Assembly (NCBI RefSeq): GCF_000239815.1 | Contig: NZ_CAFK01000304.1 | Span: 1-64,000 of the forward strand | Source of the DNA: Bradyrhizobium sp. STM 3843 | GTDB taxonomy: Bacteria > Pseudomonadota > Alphaproteobacteria > Rhizobiales > Xanthobacteraceae | Direction of reading: 5' to 3' | DNA: 64,000 nucleotides | Shown: positions 53,171 through 62,275 of the stretch, piece after piece | Position numbering within the stretch: the first letter of the stretch is position 1 | Layout: the number at the start of each line of letters is the position of its first letter | Program-made: the position numbers and the translations under genes | The notes under the pieces: generated by a model | What the model was told of the DNA's origin: nothing | The model's database searches: none | What the model saw: only the letters and a program-made list of their open reading frames with translations

Positions 53171-54760
53171 TCACTTCGCGGGCGAGGTCTCGTCGACCCA
53201 GAGGTCCTCGACGTTCTGATGGGTCAGCTCCGTCGGGTTCAACTGAATCCCCTTGAGCCACGGCTGCACGGCCATGACCGCCTTGTTGTAGTTGAAGAAC
53301 CAGACCGGCGCCTCGTCATAGAGCAGGGCATTGGCCTGTTGCAGCAGCTGGCCGCGCTTTGCGGCGTCGTCAGTCTGCCCGGACTCGTCGATCAGCTTGT
53401 CGAACGCGGTGTTCTTGAAGTTCATGTAGTTGCAGGCCGATTGTGGCGTCGACGAGTGGAAGCATTTGAGCGCGGACTGAGGGTCCGGGCCGCTCTGTTG
53501 GGAATAGATAAAGGCCTGGTAATCGCCGGTGCGAATGACTTCCGCCAGTACCGCGGTCTCGACCTGCTTGACCTTCACCTTGATGCCCACTTTGTCCAGC
53601 ATCGGGATGACGGCCGTGACGATCGGCAAGCCCCAGCTTTCATTCTGGCTGGTGGTCCACTCGAATTCAAAACCTGCGGGATAGCCGGCGTCGGCGAGCA
53701 GCTGCTTGGCCTTGGCGGGGTCGTAGGGGTAGGGCTTCATGGTCTTGTCGTAGAGAGGAGAGGTCAGCGGCAGCCAGCTGGTGGCGCGATAGGCCTTGCC
53801 CTTGACCAGTTTGTTGATGATCAGGTCCGTATCGATTGCATAGTTGATCGCCTGCCGGACGCGTTTGTCGGCGAACGGCTTGAATGCGGGATTCATCCCC
53901 ATGTAGCGCGTGAAGACCTCGGCGACTTCGACGATGGTACCCTTGAGATCGGGGTCGGCCTGATAGGCGACATATTGCGCAGGCCCGAGCACCGAAGTGT
54001 CGATCTCCTTGTTGCGGAAGGCGATATCGCGTGCCGCGGCCTCGCCCATCACCGACACGATGATCTTGTCAGCGTAGGGCTTGCCCGGCTTGTAGAACCG
54101 GTCCCATCGCTCGAGGACGACGCGCGATCCCGGCACGTGCTCGACAAATCTGAATGGCCCAAGCCCGATCGGCTTCTGGAGGAAGCTCTCCTTGCCGCCT
54201 TCGTCGGCCGGATAGATCGACGTGAGCGCGGTGAAGAAGTAGAACCCCGGATCGACTTTCTCGGTCAGCTTCATTTCGAGCGTGAAGTCGTCGATCTTCT
54301 TCAGGCCCGAGATGTCCTTGGCTTGCCCTTTCTCGACCGCGGCCGCGCCCTCGATGATGCGGACAAAACGTGCGCCGGGATAGGCCTTGCTGCCGTCCAT
54401 GATGCGTGTGTAGGACCAGATGATGTCGTCGGCCGTCATCTTCCGGCCGTTGTGGAAATAAGCGTCGTCGCGCAGCTTGAAGGTATGAACGAGACCGCCG
54501 TCCGAGACGGTGTCCTCCTTGGCCAGCTCCAGAACCGGCCTGCCTTCAGCGGAATTCCAGATGTAGAGCGACCGATGCAAGGCTTTGGCATAGATCTCGT
54601 CCTGGGCCCGCTGTGTCGTATGAATGTCCATGCTGGTGAAGCTTGAGCCATAGGGCGCCGTCATGCGAATGGTGCCGCCCTTGCGCGGTGTCTGGGCCTC
54701 CGCCGTGACGGAGAGCGCCAGTCCCAAACTGGCCACGATCGCGATCGTCTTGAGCATCAT
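53171..54760 (-). CDS. Peptide ABC transporter substrate-binding protein
   Basis: The 529-residue periplasmic protein (SBP family 5) has a signal peptide ending near TAEAQ. Family blocks are LHRSLYIWNSAEGRPVLELA, AYFHNGRKMTADDIIWSYTR, VRQAINYAIDTDLIINKLVK and YDPAKAKQLLADAGYPAGFE. It collects peptides or related ligands for the Opp-type complex. Two ATGs at 54760 and 54757 follow a GGGGAA ribosome site. First gene of the operon. Confidence 0.92.
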   Translation of the reverse strand: MMLKTIAIVASLGLALSVTAEAQTPRKGGTIRMTAPYGSSFTSMDIHTTQRAQDEIYAKALHRSLYIWNSAEGRPVLELAKEDTVSDGGLVHTFKLRDDAYFHNGRKMTADDIIWSYTRIMDGSKAYPGARFVRIIEGAAAVEKGQAKDISGLKKIDDFTLEMKLTEKVDPGFYFFTALTSIYPADEGGKESFLQKPIGLGPFRFVEHVPGSRVVLERWDRFYKPGKPYADKIIVSVMGEAAARDIAFRNKEIDTSVLGPAQYVAYQADPDLKGTIVEVAEVFTRYMGMNPAFKPFADKRVRQAINYAIDTDLIINKLVKGKAYRATSWLPLTSPLYDKTMKPYPYDPAKAKQLLADAGYPAGFEFEWTTSQNESWGLPIVTAVIPMLDKVGIKVKVKQVETAVLAEVIRTGDYQAFIYSQQSGPDPQSALKCFHSSTPQSACNYMNFKNTAFDKLIDESGQTDDAAKRGQLLQQANALLYDEAPVWFFNYNKAVMAVQPWLKGIQLNPTELTHQNVEDLWVDETSPAK

Positions 54761-55275
54761 GTTTCCCCAACACTGCAGGAACATTCCGATCAGGAGTTGA
54801 CCACTCGCAGCGTATCTGGCGCAAGGGGGACATCCTGAATTTGTTAAGCCAGCGCTCAGATACAAATGACCGTTGCCGGCGCTCGCCGCCGCAACGGGCT
54901 CATTGCCTCGTTGGTGATCGCTGGATGCTCATGGCTTGAGCGAGGGTTGGGATCTTGGGCGAAGGTTGCGTCCCGTCATCTCAGGACAGGACGCCTCGTT
55001 GCGCTATCGAGGCTGAAGTGTGCGCTTTATTTGTGGAGCCGTTGCAACAACGGCTCCATCTTGAAAGGTCTCGTCCGTATCGCCATTCCCGACGTTTGCG
55101 AAGTGGCCGGCAATCGTCGGCCGTTGCTATGGCCTGGGAGACCCATGGGCGAACGGCGCCTCAGTTTTGCGCCGGTTTGGTGTCTATCCGAGCAAGGGAC
55201 AACCTGGGAGGGTTCTGGCGAGCCGACCACCAGGGACAGGCTTGGCGGTCAGCATAGCGCCACGGGGGCAGGATC
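54761..55275. other. Divergent intergenic region with a strong hairpin
   Basis: This 515-base stretch separates the leftward peptide transporter from the rightward repeat protein. The one clear element is a perfect inverted repeat TGGAGCCGTTG-CAA-CAACGGCTCCA at 55034-55058, without a T-run. Reading frames here look non-coding. Confidence 0.55.
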
Positions 55276-57993
55276 ATGGCCAATGACGACGTGACCAAAT
55301 GGGGCGAAACCGCCGGTGTGCCGCTGTCGCCCGAGCAAGTCGCGAAAGTACTCGTCGACAACGGCGTCGCGCTCGGCCAATCAGGGCGGAGCGAGGAAGC
55401 GGTCGCGGTCTACGCGGATGTCGTGCAGCGGTTCGGCGCCGCGAACGGTCCCGTTCTACGCAAGCTCGTCGCGCAGGCGCTGTTCAATGAAGCCATCATG
55501 CTCGGCAATTTGGGCCGGACCGCGGACGAACTCGCCGTCTATGAGGATCTGATCGGACGCAGCCGCGACGCCAGCGACGTCATGTTGCGGGATTTGGTCA
55601 CACGGGCGCTTTTCAACAAGGGCGTCAGGCTCGGCGAGTTGGAGAGAAACGACGAAGCGCTCGCGGCTTATGAAGGCGTGGTCGGGCGGCTGGGGACTGC
55701 AAACGAACTTCCCGCGCGCGAGCTGGTTGCGATGGCGTTGCTCAACGCCGCGGTCATGTTCCGCCGATTGGGGCAGACCGCACACGCGCTGGCGAGATAC
55801 GACGACATCGTCGTGCGGTTGGGCACCGCAAGCGAATTGCCGCTGCGCGATCTGCTCGCGAGGGCGTTGGGCAGCAAGGCCGTGACTCTCGGCGAGGCAG
55901 GGCGGATTGACGAGGAGATCGCGGTTTATGAGATCATGGTCCGGCGCTTCGGGGCCGAGAGCGAACTCCCCTTGCGCCGTCAGGTGGCATGGGCGCTCGG
56001 CAACAAGGCGGCCAGGCTTTGCCAGACCGGGCGAACCGAGGACGAGATCGCGGCATGGGCGGAGATCGTTGAACGGTTTGCGATGGCGAGCGAACCCTTG
56101 TTGCGCGTTCCGGCGGCGGAGGCGCTGTTCAACACGGGGAATAAGCTCGGCCAGATCGGGCGGCCCGAGGAGGCAATTGCCGCCTACGATGAACTGCTCG
56201 CGCGGTTCGGCGGCCCTGGCGAACGTTACATGCGCGAACAGGTCGCGAGGGCGCTCGTCAGTAAGGGAGGCATGCTTTCCCAGATCGGGCGGAGCGACGA
56301 AGCGCTCGCGGTCTATGACGAAGTGGTTGAGCGGTTCGGGACGGCAAGCGAACCGGCTCTGCGCGAACTGGTTGCGAATGCACGGCAGCACAAGTTGAGC
56401 AGGCTTCGCCAGCTCGGGCGCAGCGAGGACGAGATCGCGGTCTTCGACGATTTCATCGGGCATCTCGGGACAGAGAACGAACCGACGATGCGCCAGCGTG
56501 TGGCGACGGCGATGGTCCACAAGGGCGTTCGCCTTGCCGAGTTGGGGCGGGACGAGGAAGCGCTCGCGGCTTATGACGACGTGGTTGAGCGATTCGGAGC
56601 TGCCACTGAACCGGTACTCACGGAGCATGTGGCGTGGGCACTCTTCAACAAGGCTGTCAGGCTTGGCCAGTTGGAGCGGAGGGAGCACGCAATTGCAGTT
56701 TATGACGAGCTGATCGCGCGGTTCGAGACCTCCAGCCAACCGGCGTTGCGTGAGCGGGTCGCGAAGTCGCTTTACAACAAGGGAGTCGGCCTCGGCGAAT
56801 TAGGACGCAGCACCGAAGCGGTCGCGGTCCATGATCAGGTGATCGGTCGGTTCGGAACAGCCGCCGAGGCCATCTTGCGCGAACATGTTGCGAAGGCGCT
56901 CGTTCATAAAGGCCTGCGGCTCGGCCAGCTTGGGCGGCTCGACGAAGAACTCGCGGTCTATGACGAACTGGTCGCGCGGTTTGGAACGGCGAGCGAACGG
57001 GTGTTGCGTGAGCAGCTCGCCAAGGCCCTCGTCAATAAGAGCATCAGGCTTGGCCAGATCGGGCGCAAAGATGAACAGATGGCAGCCGATGAGGAAGTGC
57101 TTCGGCGGTTCGGGACCGCGAAGGAGCCGTTGTTGCGCGAGCAGGTGGGAATCGCACTCTACAACAAGGGAGTGAGGCTCGGTCAATTGGGAAGGAGCGA
57201 GCAGGCGATTGCGATCTATGACGAAGTCGTCGCGCGTTTTGGAGCTGCGAGCGAGCCTGTCTTGCGTGAGCAGGTGGCGAAGTCGCTCGGCAACAAGGCG
57301 GCCAGATTGGCCAAGATGGGACGGAACGACGAAGCGATCGCGGTCTATGACGAAGTCATCGCACGTTTCGGAGCTGCAAGCGAACCGGCGTTGCGGGAGC
57401 ACCTGGCGAAGGCGCTGGTCAACAAGAGCGTCAAGCTCAGCGAAATGGGACAAAATGGCGAAACGATCGCCATTTATGACGAAGTGATCGCACGCTATGG
57501 GACCGCCAGCGAACCGGCGATGCGCGTGCGGGTAGCCAAGGCGTTGGTCAGCAAGGGCATCAGGCTTGGCGAAATGGGCCGTAACGAGGAAGAAATCGTC
57601 GCTTATGACGAGGTAGTCGTTCGGTTCGGGACCGCGGCGGAACCGGCGGTCTGTGAGCAGGTAGGGTGGGCGTTATCCAACAAGGCTATTAGGCTTGCCC
57701 AGAAGGCCAGGGCCGAGGAAGCGATCGCGGTTTATGACGACCTCATCGGCCGGTTCAGCACTGCAAGCGAACCGGTGATCCGTGAGCAGGTGGCGAAGGC
57801 GATGGTCCATAAGGCCGTCAGGCTCGGTGAATTGGGACGGGGTATGCAGGAGATCGCGGTCTATGACGATGTGATCGCGCGGTACGGCGCCGCCAAAGAA
57901 CCGGCGCTGCGCGAGCAGGCGGCGAAGGCGCTTCACAACAAGGCTGTCGCGCTTCGGCAAAGGGCAGGTAGCGCTGCCGGAATCAGTCCGTGA
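55276..57993 (+). CDS. Long tandem-repeat protein of about twenty 43-residue TPR-like units
   Basis: This 905-residue soluble protein has no signal peptide or membrane segment. It consists of about twenty tandem 43-residue units plus a partial one. A typical unit reads ALVNKSVKLSEMGQ, then ETIAIYDEVIARYG, then SEPAMRVRVAK. The first two helices match a TPR pair (NKG...LG..GR, A..Y), and a third helix (EPxLREQVAK) of about nine added residues follows each, so the period is 43 rather than 34. It should form a long superhelical scaffold for protein binding. The start ATG at 55276 follows GGGGGCAGG. Nothing catalytic is visible. Confidence 0.85.
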   Translation: MANDDVTKWGETAGVPLSPEQVAKVLVDNGVALGQSGRSEEAVAVYADVVQRFGAANGPVLRKLVAQALFNEAIMLGNLGRTADELAVYEDLIGRSRDASDVMLRDLVTRALFNKGVRLGELERNDEALAAYEGVVGRLGTANELPARELVAMALLNAAVMFRRLGQTAHALARYDDIVVRLGTASELPLRDLLARALGSKAVTLGEAGRIDEEIAVYEIMVRRFGAESELPLRRQVAWALGNKAARLCQTGRTEDEIAAWAEIVERFAMASEPLLRVPAAEALFNTGNKLGQIGRPEEAIAAYDELLARFGGPGERYMREQVARALVSKGGMLSQIGRSDEALAVYDEVVERFGTASEPALRELVANARQHKLSRLRQLGRSEDEIAVFDDFIGHLGTENEPTMRQRVATAMVHKGVRLAELGRDEEALAAYDDVVERFGAATEPVLTEHVAWALFNKAVRLGQLERREHAIAVYDELIARFETSSQPALRERVAKSLYNKGVGLGELGRSTEAVAVHDQVIGRFGTAAEAILREHVAKALVHKGLRLGQLGRLDEELAVYDELVARFGTASERVLREQLAKALVNKSIRLGQIGRKDEQMAADEEVLRRFGTAKEPLLREQVGIALYNKGVRLGQLGRSEQAIAIYDEVVARFGAASEPVLREQVAKSLGNKAARLAKMGRNDEAIAVYDEVIARFGAASEPALREHLAKALVNKSVKLSEMGQNGETIAIYDEVIARYGTASEPAMRVRVAKALVSKGIRLGEMGRNEEEIVAYDEVVVRFGTAAEPAVCEQVGWALSNKAIRLAQKARAEEAIAVYDDLIGRFSTASEPVIREQVAKAMVHKAVRLGELGRGMQEIAVYDDVIARYGAAKEPALREQAAKALHNKAVALRQRAGSAAGISP

Positions 57994-58031
57994 CTGCGTG
58001 ATCTCGCGCGTTTGTGAGCGTATGCCCTCGT

Positions 58032-59357
58032 CTAGCGTGTGGCCGTGGCCGCAGGTGCGGCCTGCGCCCGTGGCGTGCCGCGCATGCGGGCCAGGAGCTC
58101 CGCGGTCGGCCAGGAATCGGCCGGCAGACCGAACTTCAGCTGCATCTCCTTGATGGCGGTGCGGCTCTGCTGTCCGAGCACGCCGTCGACCTTGCCGACG
58201 TCGTAGCCGGCACGGGTCAGGAGCTGCTGCAATTCCTTGATCTCGTTGAACGGCAGTTGCGCGACCGCGCCTGCGGGCCGGCGCATCGGCGGTGCACCGG
58301 CGATGCGGGTGGCGAGATAGGCCGCCGTCGTCGAGTAGATCAGCGAGTTGTTCCACTCGGTGTAGGCGCCGAAATTGGCATAGGCCAGGAACGCCGGGCC
58401 GTTGCGTCCCATCGGCAGCAGCACTGAGGCTTCGAGCGGGTCATTGGGCAGCGGCCGTCCATCCGGATAGGTGACGCCGAGGCCATTCCATTTGCTGCGC
58501 GGCGCCTTGACGGTGAGATCGGCCTGCTCGAAGGGGAAGCTTTGCGGCACTCTGATCTCCTCGAGCCAGGGCTCGCCGCGCCGCCATTTCAGCCCGGTCG
58601 CGATGTAGTTCGCGGTCGAGCCGATCACGTCAGGCGCGCTGTGCAACAGGTTGCGCCGGCCGTCGCCGTCATAGTCCACGGCGTAGGTGACGTAATGCGT
58701 CGGCAGGAATTGCGTCTGGCCGAGCTCGCCGGCCCAGGAGCCGAGCATCTCGGAGGGCGCGAGATCGCCGCGGTCGATCACCTTCAGCGCGGCGATGGTC
58801 TCGTTCTGGAAGCGCTCCGAGCGGCGGCAGTCATAGGCGAGCGACACCAGCGACGGCAGCACCGGCAGGTTGCCCATATTGGCGCCGAAGTCGCTCTCCA
58901 GGCCCCAGAACGCGGCGATGACGGCCGGCGGCACGCCATACTCCTTCTCAGCGCGGGCAAACGCAGCCGCATAGGTGCGGATATGCTGCTGGCCGTTCTG
59001 CATCCGGTAGTTCGCGGCCATGCGGCCGGCGAACTCGGTGAAGATCTGGCCGAACACGCGCTGGCCGCGGTCGCGGTTGACGATGCCCTGGTCGTAGGTG
59101 AGGTAAGGGGACGCTTCCGCGATGGCCCGCTGCGACACGCCCTCGGCGACCGCGCGCTGCTTCAGCTCGGCAAGGAATTGGGCAAAGCTCTGGCCGTTGT
59201 GGCAGGCCGCCGTGCGCGCCGGCGGGGTCCGGACCGGCCGCGGTGCGACGGTCCCATCCGGAGCCGGAGCGAATTGTGCCGATGCGGCCGATCCGAAAGC
59301 GATCCAGGTTGCGATGATGGTGAACGTGGTTCGCAGGCTGCAGAAACGGCTTCGCAT
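58032..59357 (-). CDS. Lytic murein transglycosylase (MltB family) with peptidoglycan-binding domain
   Basis: The 441-residue protein has a signal peptide (cleavage after ASAQ near residue 28), a SLT_2/MltB catalytic domain (about 50-345) with the catalytic Glu E154 in FWGLESDFGANMG, and blocks SWAGELGQTQFLPTHY and VDYDGDGRRN. A C-terminal PG_binding_1 domain (about 370-425; LQQLLTRAGYDVGKVDGVLG) anchors it to the wall. It cleaves glycan strands to anhydromuramic ends. It converges with the repeat-protein gene, 38 bases apart. Confidence 0.92.
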   Translation of the reverse strand: MRSRFCSLRTTFTIIATWIAFGSAASAQFAPAPDGTVAPRPVRTPPARTAACHNGQSFAQFLAELKQRAVAEGVSQRAIAEASPYLTYDQGIVNRDRGQRVFGQIFTEFAGRMAANYRMQNGQQHIRTYAAAFARAEKEYGVPPAVIAAFWGLESDFGANMGNLPVLPSLVSLAYDCRRSERFQNETIAALKVIDRGDLAPSEMLGSWAGELGQTQFLPTHYVTYAVDYDGDGRRNLLHSAPDVIGSTANYIATGLKWRRGEPWLEEIRVPQSFPFEQADLTVKAPRSKWNGLGVTYPDGRPLPNDPLEASVLLPMGRNGPAFLAYANFGAYTEWNNSLIYSTTAAYLATRIAGAPPMRRPAGAVAQLPFNEIKELQQLLTRAGYDVGKVDGVLGQQSRTAIKEMQLKFGLPADSWPTAELLARMRGTPRAQAAPAATATR

Positions 59358-59493
59358 TCACTCTCACCCGGCGGCGGTTAATCCTTGTGAGACAAGGAAT
59401 ATCCGACCCGCGGGGAAAGGGAAAGGCGAGGGGGGCGAATAGCGAACAGGGAGCAGCGAATGGGGAAGAGAAATCCTTTCGCCACTCGCCTCT

Positions 59494-61134
59494 TCACGCC
59501 ACCTTGGCCAGCGCCGCCTGCGCCTCCTCCTGGATGCGCTTCAGATGGGCCGCGTCACGAAAACTCTCGGCATAGAGCTTGTTGACGTCCTCGGTGCCCG
59601 AGGGGCGCGCGGCGAACCAGCCGTAATCGGTCTCGACCTTGATGCCGCCGAAGGACTGGCCGTTGCCCGGTGCCTTGGTGTGCACCATGCGCACGGGATC
59701 GCCAGCGAGCTCCTTCAGGTTCAGTTTCTCCGGCGTCAGCGCCTTCAGCGCGGCCTTCTGCGGCGGCGCGGCCGGCACGTCGATGCGCTCATAGACGGGG
59801 GCGCCGAGCTCAGCCGTCAGTTCCTGATAGAGCTCGCTCGGATCGCGGCCGCGCTTGGCCATGATCTCGGCGGCGAGAAGCCCTAGAATAATGCCGTCCT
59901 TGTCGGTGGTCCACACCGTGCCGTCGCGCTTTAAGAACGAGGCGCCGGCGCTTTCCTCGCCGGCGAAGCCGAACGATCCCGAGCCCAGACCCTCCACGAA
60001 CCATTTGAAGCCCACCGGGGTCTCGACCAGCTTGCGATTGAGCTTGCGTGCGACGCGGTCGATGATCGAGGAAGAGACGATGGTCTTGCCGATCGCGGCA
60101 TCCGCGCGCCAGTCCGGCCGGTGCGCAAACAGATAGGCGATCGCGGTTGCCAGATAATGGTTCGGGTTCATCAGCCCGCCAGAGCGGGTGACGATGCCGT
60201 GCCGGTCGGCGTCGGTGTCGTTGGCGAAGGCGACGTCGAACCTGTCGCGCATGCCGATCAGGCTCGCCATCGCGTAGGGCGACGAGCAGTCCATCCGGAT
60301 CTTGCCGTCCCAATCGACCGTCATGAAGCGGAAGGTCGGATCGACGCGATCGTTCACGATCTCGGCGTTGATCCCATAGCGCGCAATGATCGGGTCCCAG
60401 AAATGCACCGCGGCGCCGCCCAGCGGATCGATGCCGATCTTGACGCCGGCGGACTTGATCGCGGCGAGATCGACGACGTGGGCAAGGTCTTCGATATAGG
60501 GCGTGACGTAGTCGTGCAGATGCACCGAGCCCTGCTTGCGGGCCTGTGCATAGGTGATCCGCGAAACCCCGGCGAGCTCGTTGGCGAGGTAGACATTGGC
60601 CTGCCGCTCGATCTCGCCGGTGGCATCGGTATCGGCCGGGCCGCCATGCGGCGGATTATATTTGTAGCCGCCGTCCTCGGGCGGATTGTGTGACGGCGTG
60701 ATGACCACGCCATCAGCGAGATGCGCGGTGCGTCCCTTGTTGTACGAGATGATCGCATGCGAGACCACCGGGGTCGGCGTGTAGCCGCCGTCCTTGTCGA
60801 TCATGACGTCGACGCCATTGGCGGCGAACACCTCCAGCGCGCTCGCCAGCGCCGGCTCGGCGAGCGCATGGGTATCGATGCCGATGAAGAGGGGACCGTC
60901 CAGGCCCTGCTGGCGGCGGTAGTCGCAGATCGCCTGCGTGGTGGCGAGGATGTGATTCTCGTTGAAGCCGGTCTTCAGGGACGAGCCGCGGTGGCCCGAG
61001 GTGCCGAAGGCGACGCGCTGGGTTGGCTCGGCGGGATCTGGCTTGAGCGCATAATAGGCCGTGATCAGCCTCGGGATGTTGGCAAGCGCAGCTGGAGCGG
61101 CGGGCTTGCCGGCGGCAGGGTCAATCTTGGCCAT
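59494..61134 (-). CDS. pgm: Phosphoglucomutase (alpha-D-glucose 1-phosphate specific)
   Basis: The 546-residue enzyme interconverts glucose-1-phosphate and glucose-6-phosphate, supplying glycogen, trehalose and exopolysaccharide precursors. The active-site serine loop is TPSHNPPEDGGYKYNPPHGG, the Mg-binding loop DTDADRHGIV, the sugar-binding FAGEESAGASF and the phosphate-binding ARPSGTEDVNKLY. Length fits the bacterial Pgm. The ATG at 61134 has AAGGACG upstream; the frame is open to 61224. A near-consensus EcfG element (GGAAC-N16-TGTT, minus strand, 61158-61182) lies just upstream. Confidence 0.95.
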   Translation of the reverse strand: MAKIDPAAGKPAAPAALANIPRLITAYYALKPDPAEPTQRVAFGTSGHRGSSLKTGFNENHILATTQAICDYRRQQGLDGPLFIGIDTHALAEPALASALEVFAANGVDVMIDKDGGYTPTPVVSHAIISYNKGRTAHLADGVVITPSHNPPEDGGYKYNPPHGGPADTDATGEIERQANVYLANELAGVSRITYAQARKQGSVHLHDYVTPYIEDLAHVVDLAAIKSAGVKIGIDPLGGAAVHFWDPIIARYGINAEIVNDRVDPTFRFMTVDWDGKIRMDCSSPYAMASLIGMRDRFDVAFANDTDADRHGIVTRSGGLMNPNHYLATAIAYLFAHRPDWRADAAIGKTIVSSSIIDRVARKLNRKLVETPVGFKWFVEGLGSGSFGFAGEESAGASFLKRDGTVWTTDKDGIILGLLAAEIMAKRGRDPSELYQELTAELGAPVYERIDVPAAPPQKAALKALTPEKLNLKELAGDPVRMVHTKAPGNGQSFGGIKVETDYGWFAARPSGTEDVNKLYAESFRDAAHLKRIQEEAQAALAKVA

Positions 61135-61157
61135 GAGACGTCCTTCGCGACTTAGAA

Positions 61158-61182
61158 AACATCTGCTGCAGCATATCGTTCC
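61158..61182 (-). promoter_or_regulatory. Near-consensus EcfG element upstream of pgm
   Basis: On the minus strand GGAAC, 16 bases, TGTT: one mismatch from the EcfG consensus in the -10 box. It would start pgm transcripts about 20 bases before the ATG. Weak support. Confidence 0.3.
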
Positions 61183-61317
61183 GCTGCCGCTGGCGCACGC
61201 CAGCGAATGGGACCTCCCGGCCATTGAGGGAGCCGGGAGCGCCCACCATGGCTGGCCCGCGAAGGACGATCAATGGCGAAAGTGCACCTCCATGCGGGCC
61301 TGGTCCCGACTGCGCGG

Positions 61318-61368
61318 GAGCATGATCCGGAAAAGTGCGAAGCGGTTTTGCGAAAAAGATCATGCTCA
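61318..61368. repeat. Rhizobiales palindromic repeat (GAGCATGATC arms)
   Basis: GAGCATGATCCGGAAAAGTG at the left and AAAAAGATCATGCTC at the right form the arms of a palindrome widespread in Rhizobiales. It lies between the divergent starts' leader of pgm and the next gene's end; the rest of 61183-61459 holds nothing recognised. Confidence 0.8.
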
Positions 61369-61459
61369 CTCAAAACCTAGAGCGCGATGGTGATTCGACC
61401 CAACCCCATCGCGCTCTGGTCCTCGACCATCGACGCCGCGCCGAATACGCCGCCAATAT

Positions 61460-61948
61460 TCAATCGGTAAATTCGAGAATGAAGTGGCCGAGGCCGGCCG
61501 ACTTGGCGGTGAATGTCACCTGCTTGCCGGCATAGGCAGCAAGCGCGCCAGCCGCAAATTTGATGACGGCCTTGCCGGCCCCCTCGCTCCCGACCGGCTG
61601 ACCATCCTTCATGATGAGGGTCGCGCCGCCCTCCGCCATTTGTGTCACCGCAAAGCCGCCAGCGATCCGATGGACGCCACCTGCGAATTGATAGACAGCT
61701 TTAGGACCGTCCCACTCGGCGACATTGGTCGCGGTGTAGACCGCGCCCTTCATTGCGCCTTCGACTGCCAGGCAGGAAAATTGCGTGACCGCCAGATTGT
61801 GTCCGCTTCGGTCGCCAATGGGTTCGGGGATCGAGGGGCCAATCACGTTGCATTCGTAGTGCGCCAGCAGACCTGCCTGTGCGCTCTCATTTGCTGCGAT
61901 CAGGCCGAGCGCTGAGCCGATCACAACCACCATCATGCGCTTGCTCAT
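61460..61948 (-). CDS. Exported hypothetical protein
   Basis: The 162-residue protein has a signal peptide (MSKRMMVVVIGSALGLIAAN, cleaved near SAQAG) and a mature part rich in small beta-like segments with two cysteines (HYECNVIG, QFSCLAVEG). I do not recognise the family. GGAGGAG lies four bases before the ATG at 61948; the frame is open to 62032. An imperfect FixK-like half-palindrome (TTGA-N6-TCAG) is at 62067-62080. Confidence 0.65.
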   Translation of the reverse strand: MSKRMMVVVIGSALGLIAANESAQAGLLAHYECNVIGPSIPEPIGDRSGHNLAVTQFSCLAVEGAMKGAVYTATNVAEWDGPKAVYQFAGGVHRIAGGFAVTQMAEGGATLIMKDGQPVGSEGAGKAVIKFAAGALAAYAGKQVTFTAKSAGLGHFILEFTD

Positions 61949-62275
61949 GGGTCTCCTCCGTGTGCGGTGAACCGGCGTCGGCCGTTGCAGTTGCGACATT
62001 CTTGCCGCTGCCGACCGGCATGCTTCATTCACGCCCGAAATGGACAGCGCCTGCGCCTCGCACTCTTTGATTTAAGTCAGTGCGCTGACTGTCTCTCGAG
62101 GGCTGCGGGCGCTGGGCCAGCAACAGGAAAATCATGCCGGCCCGCGGGGCGATGAGAGCGCATTAACCACGCCACTGGACGGCGCGGGCGCATAAGCCCG
62201 GATTTAACGCTTGGCAGAAGAGATTGGAGCCCGCGCAAACGGGATCGGGTGCGTCAACAATTTGGGGGCAATACT
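61949..62275. other. Divergent intergenic region
   Basis: About 330 bases between two divergently transcribed genes. Apart from the weak TTGATTTAAGTCAG element at 62067-62080, I find no gene, terminator or repeat. Confidence 0.4.

Noticed and set aside
54866..55294. A 142-codon frame before the repeat protein
   Set aside because: No coherent composition or ribosome site, and it overlaps the start of the repeat protein.
55276..57993. Periodic DNA that might be a CRISPR or satellite array
   Set aside because: The 129-base period is one reading frame of TPR-like units with protein-level conservation; there are no short identical repeats with unique spacers.
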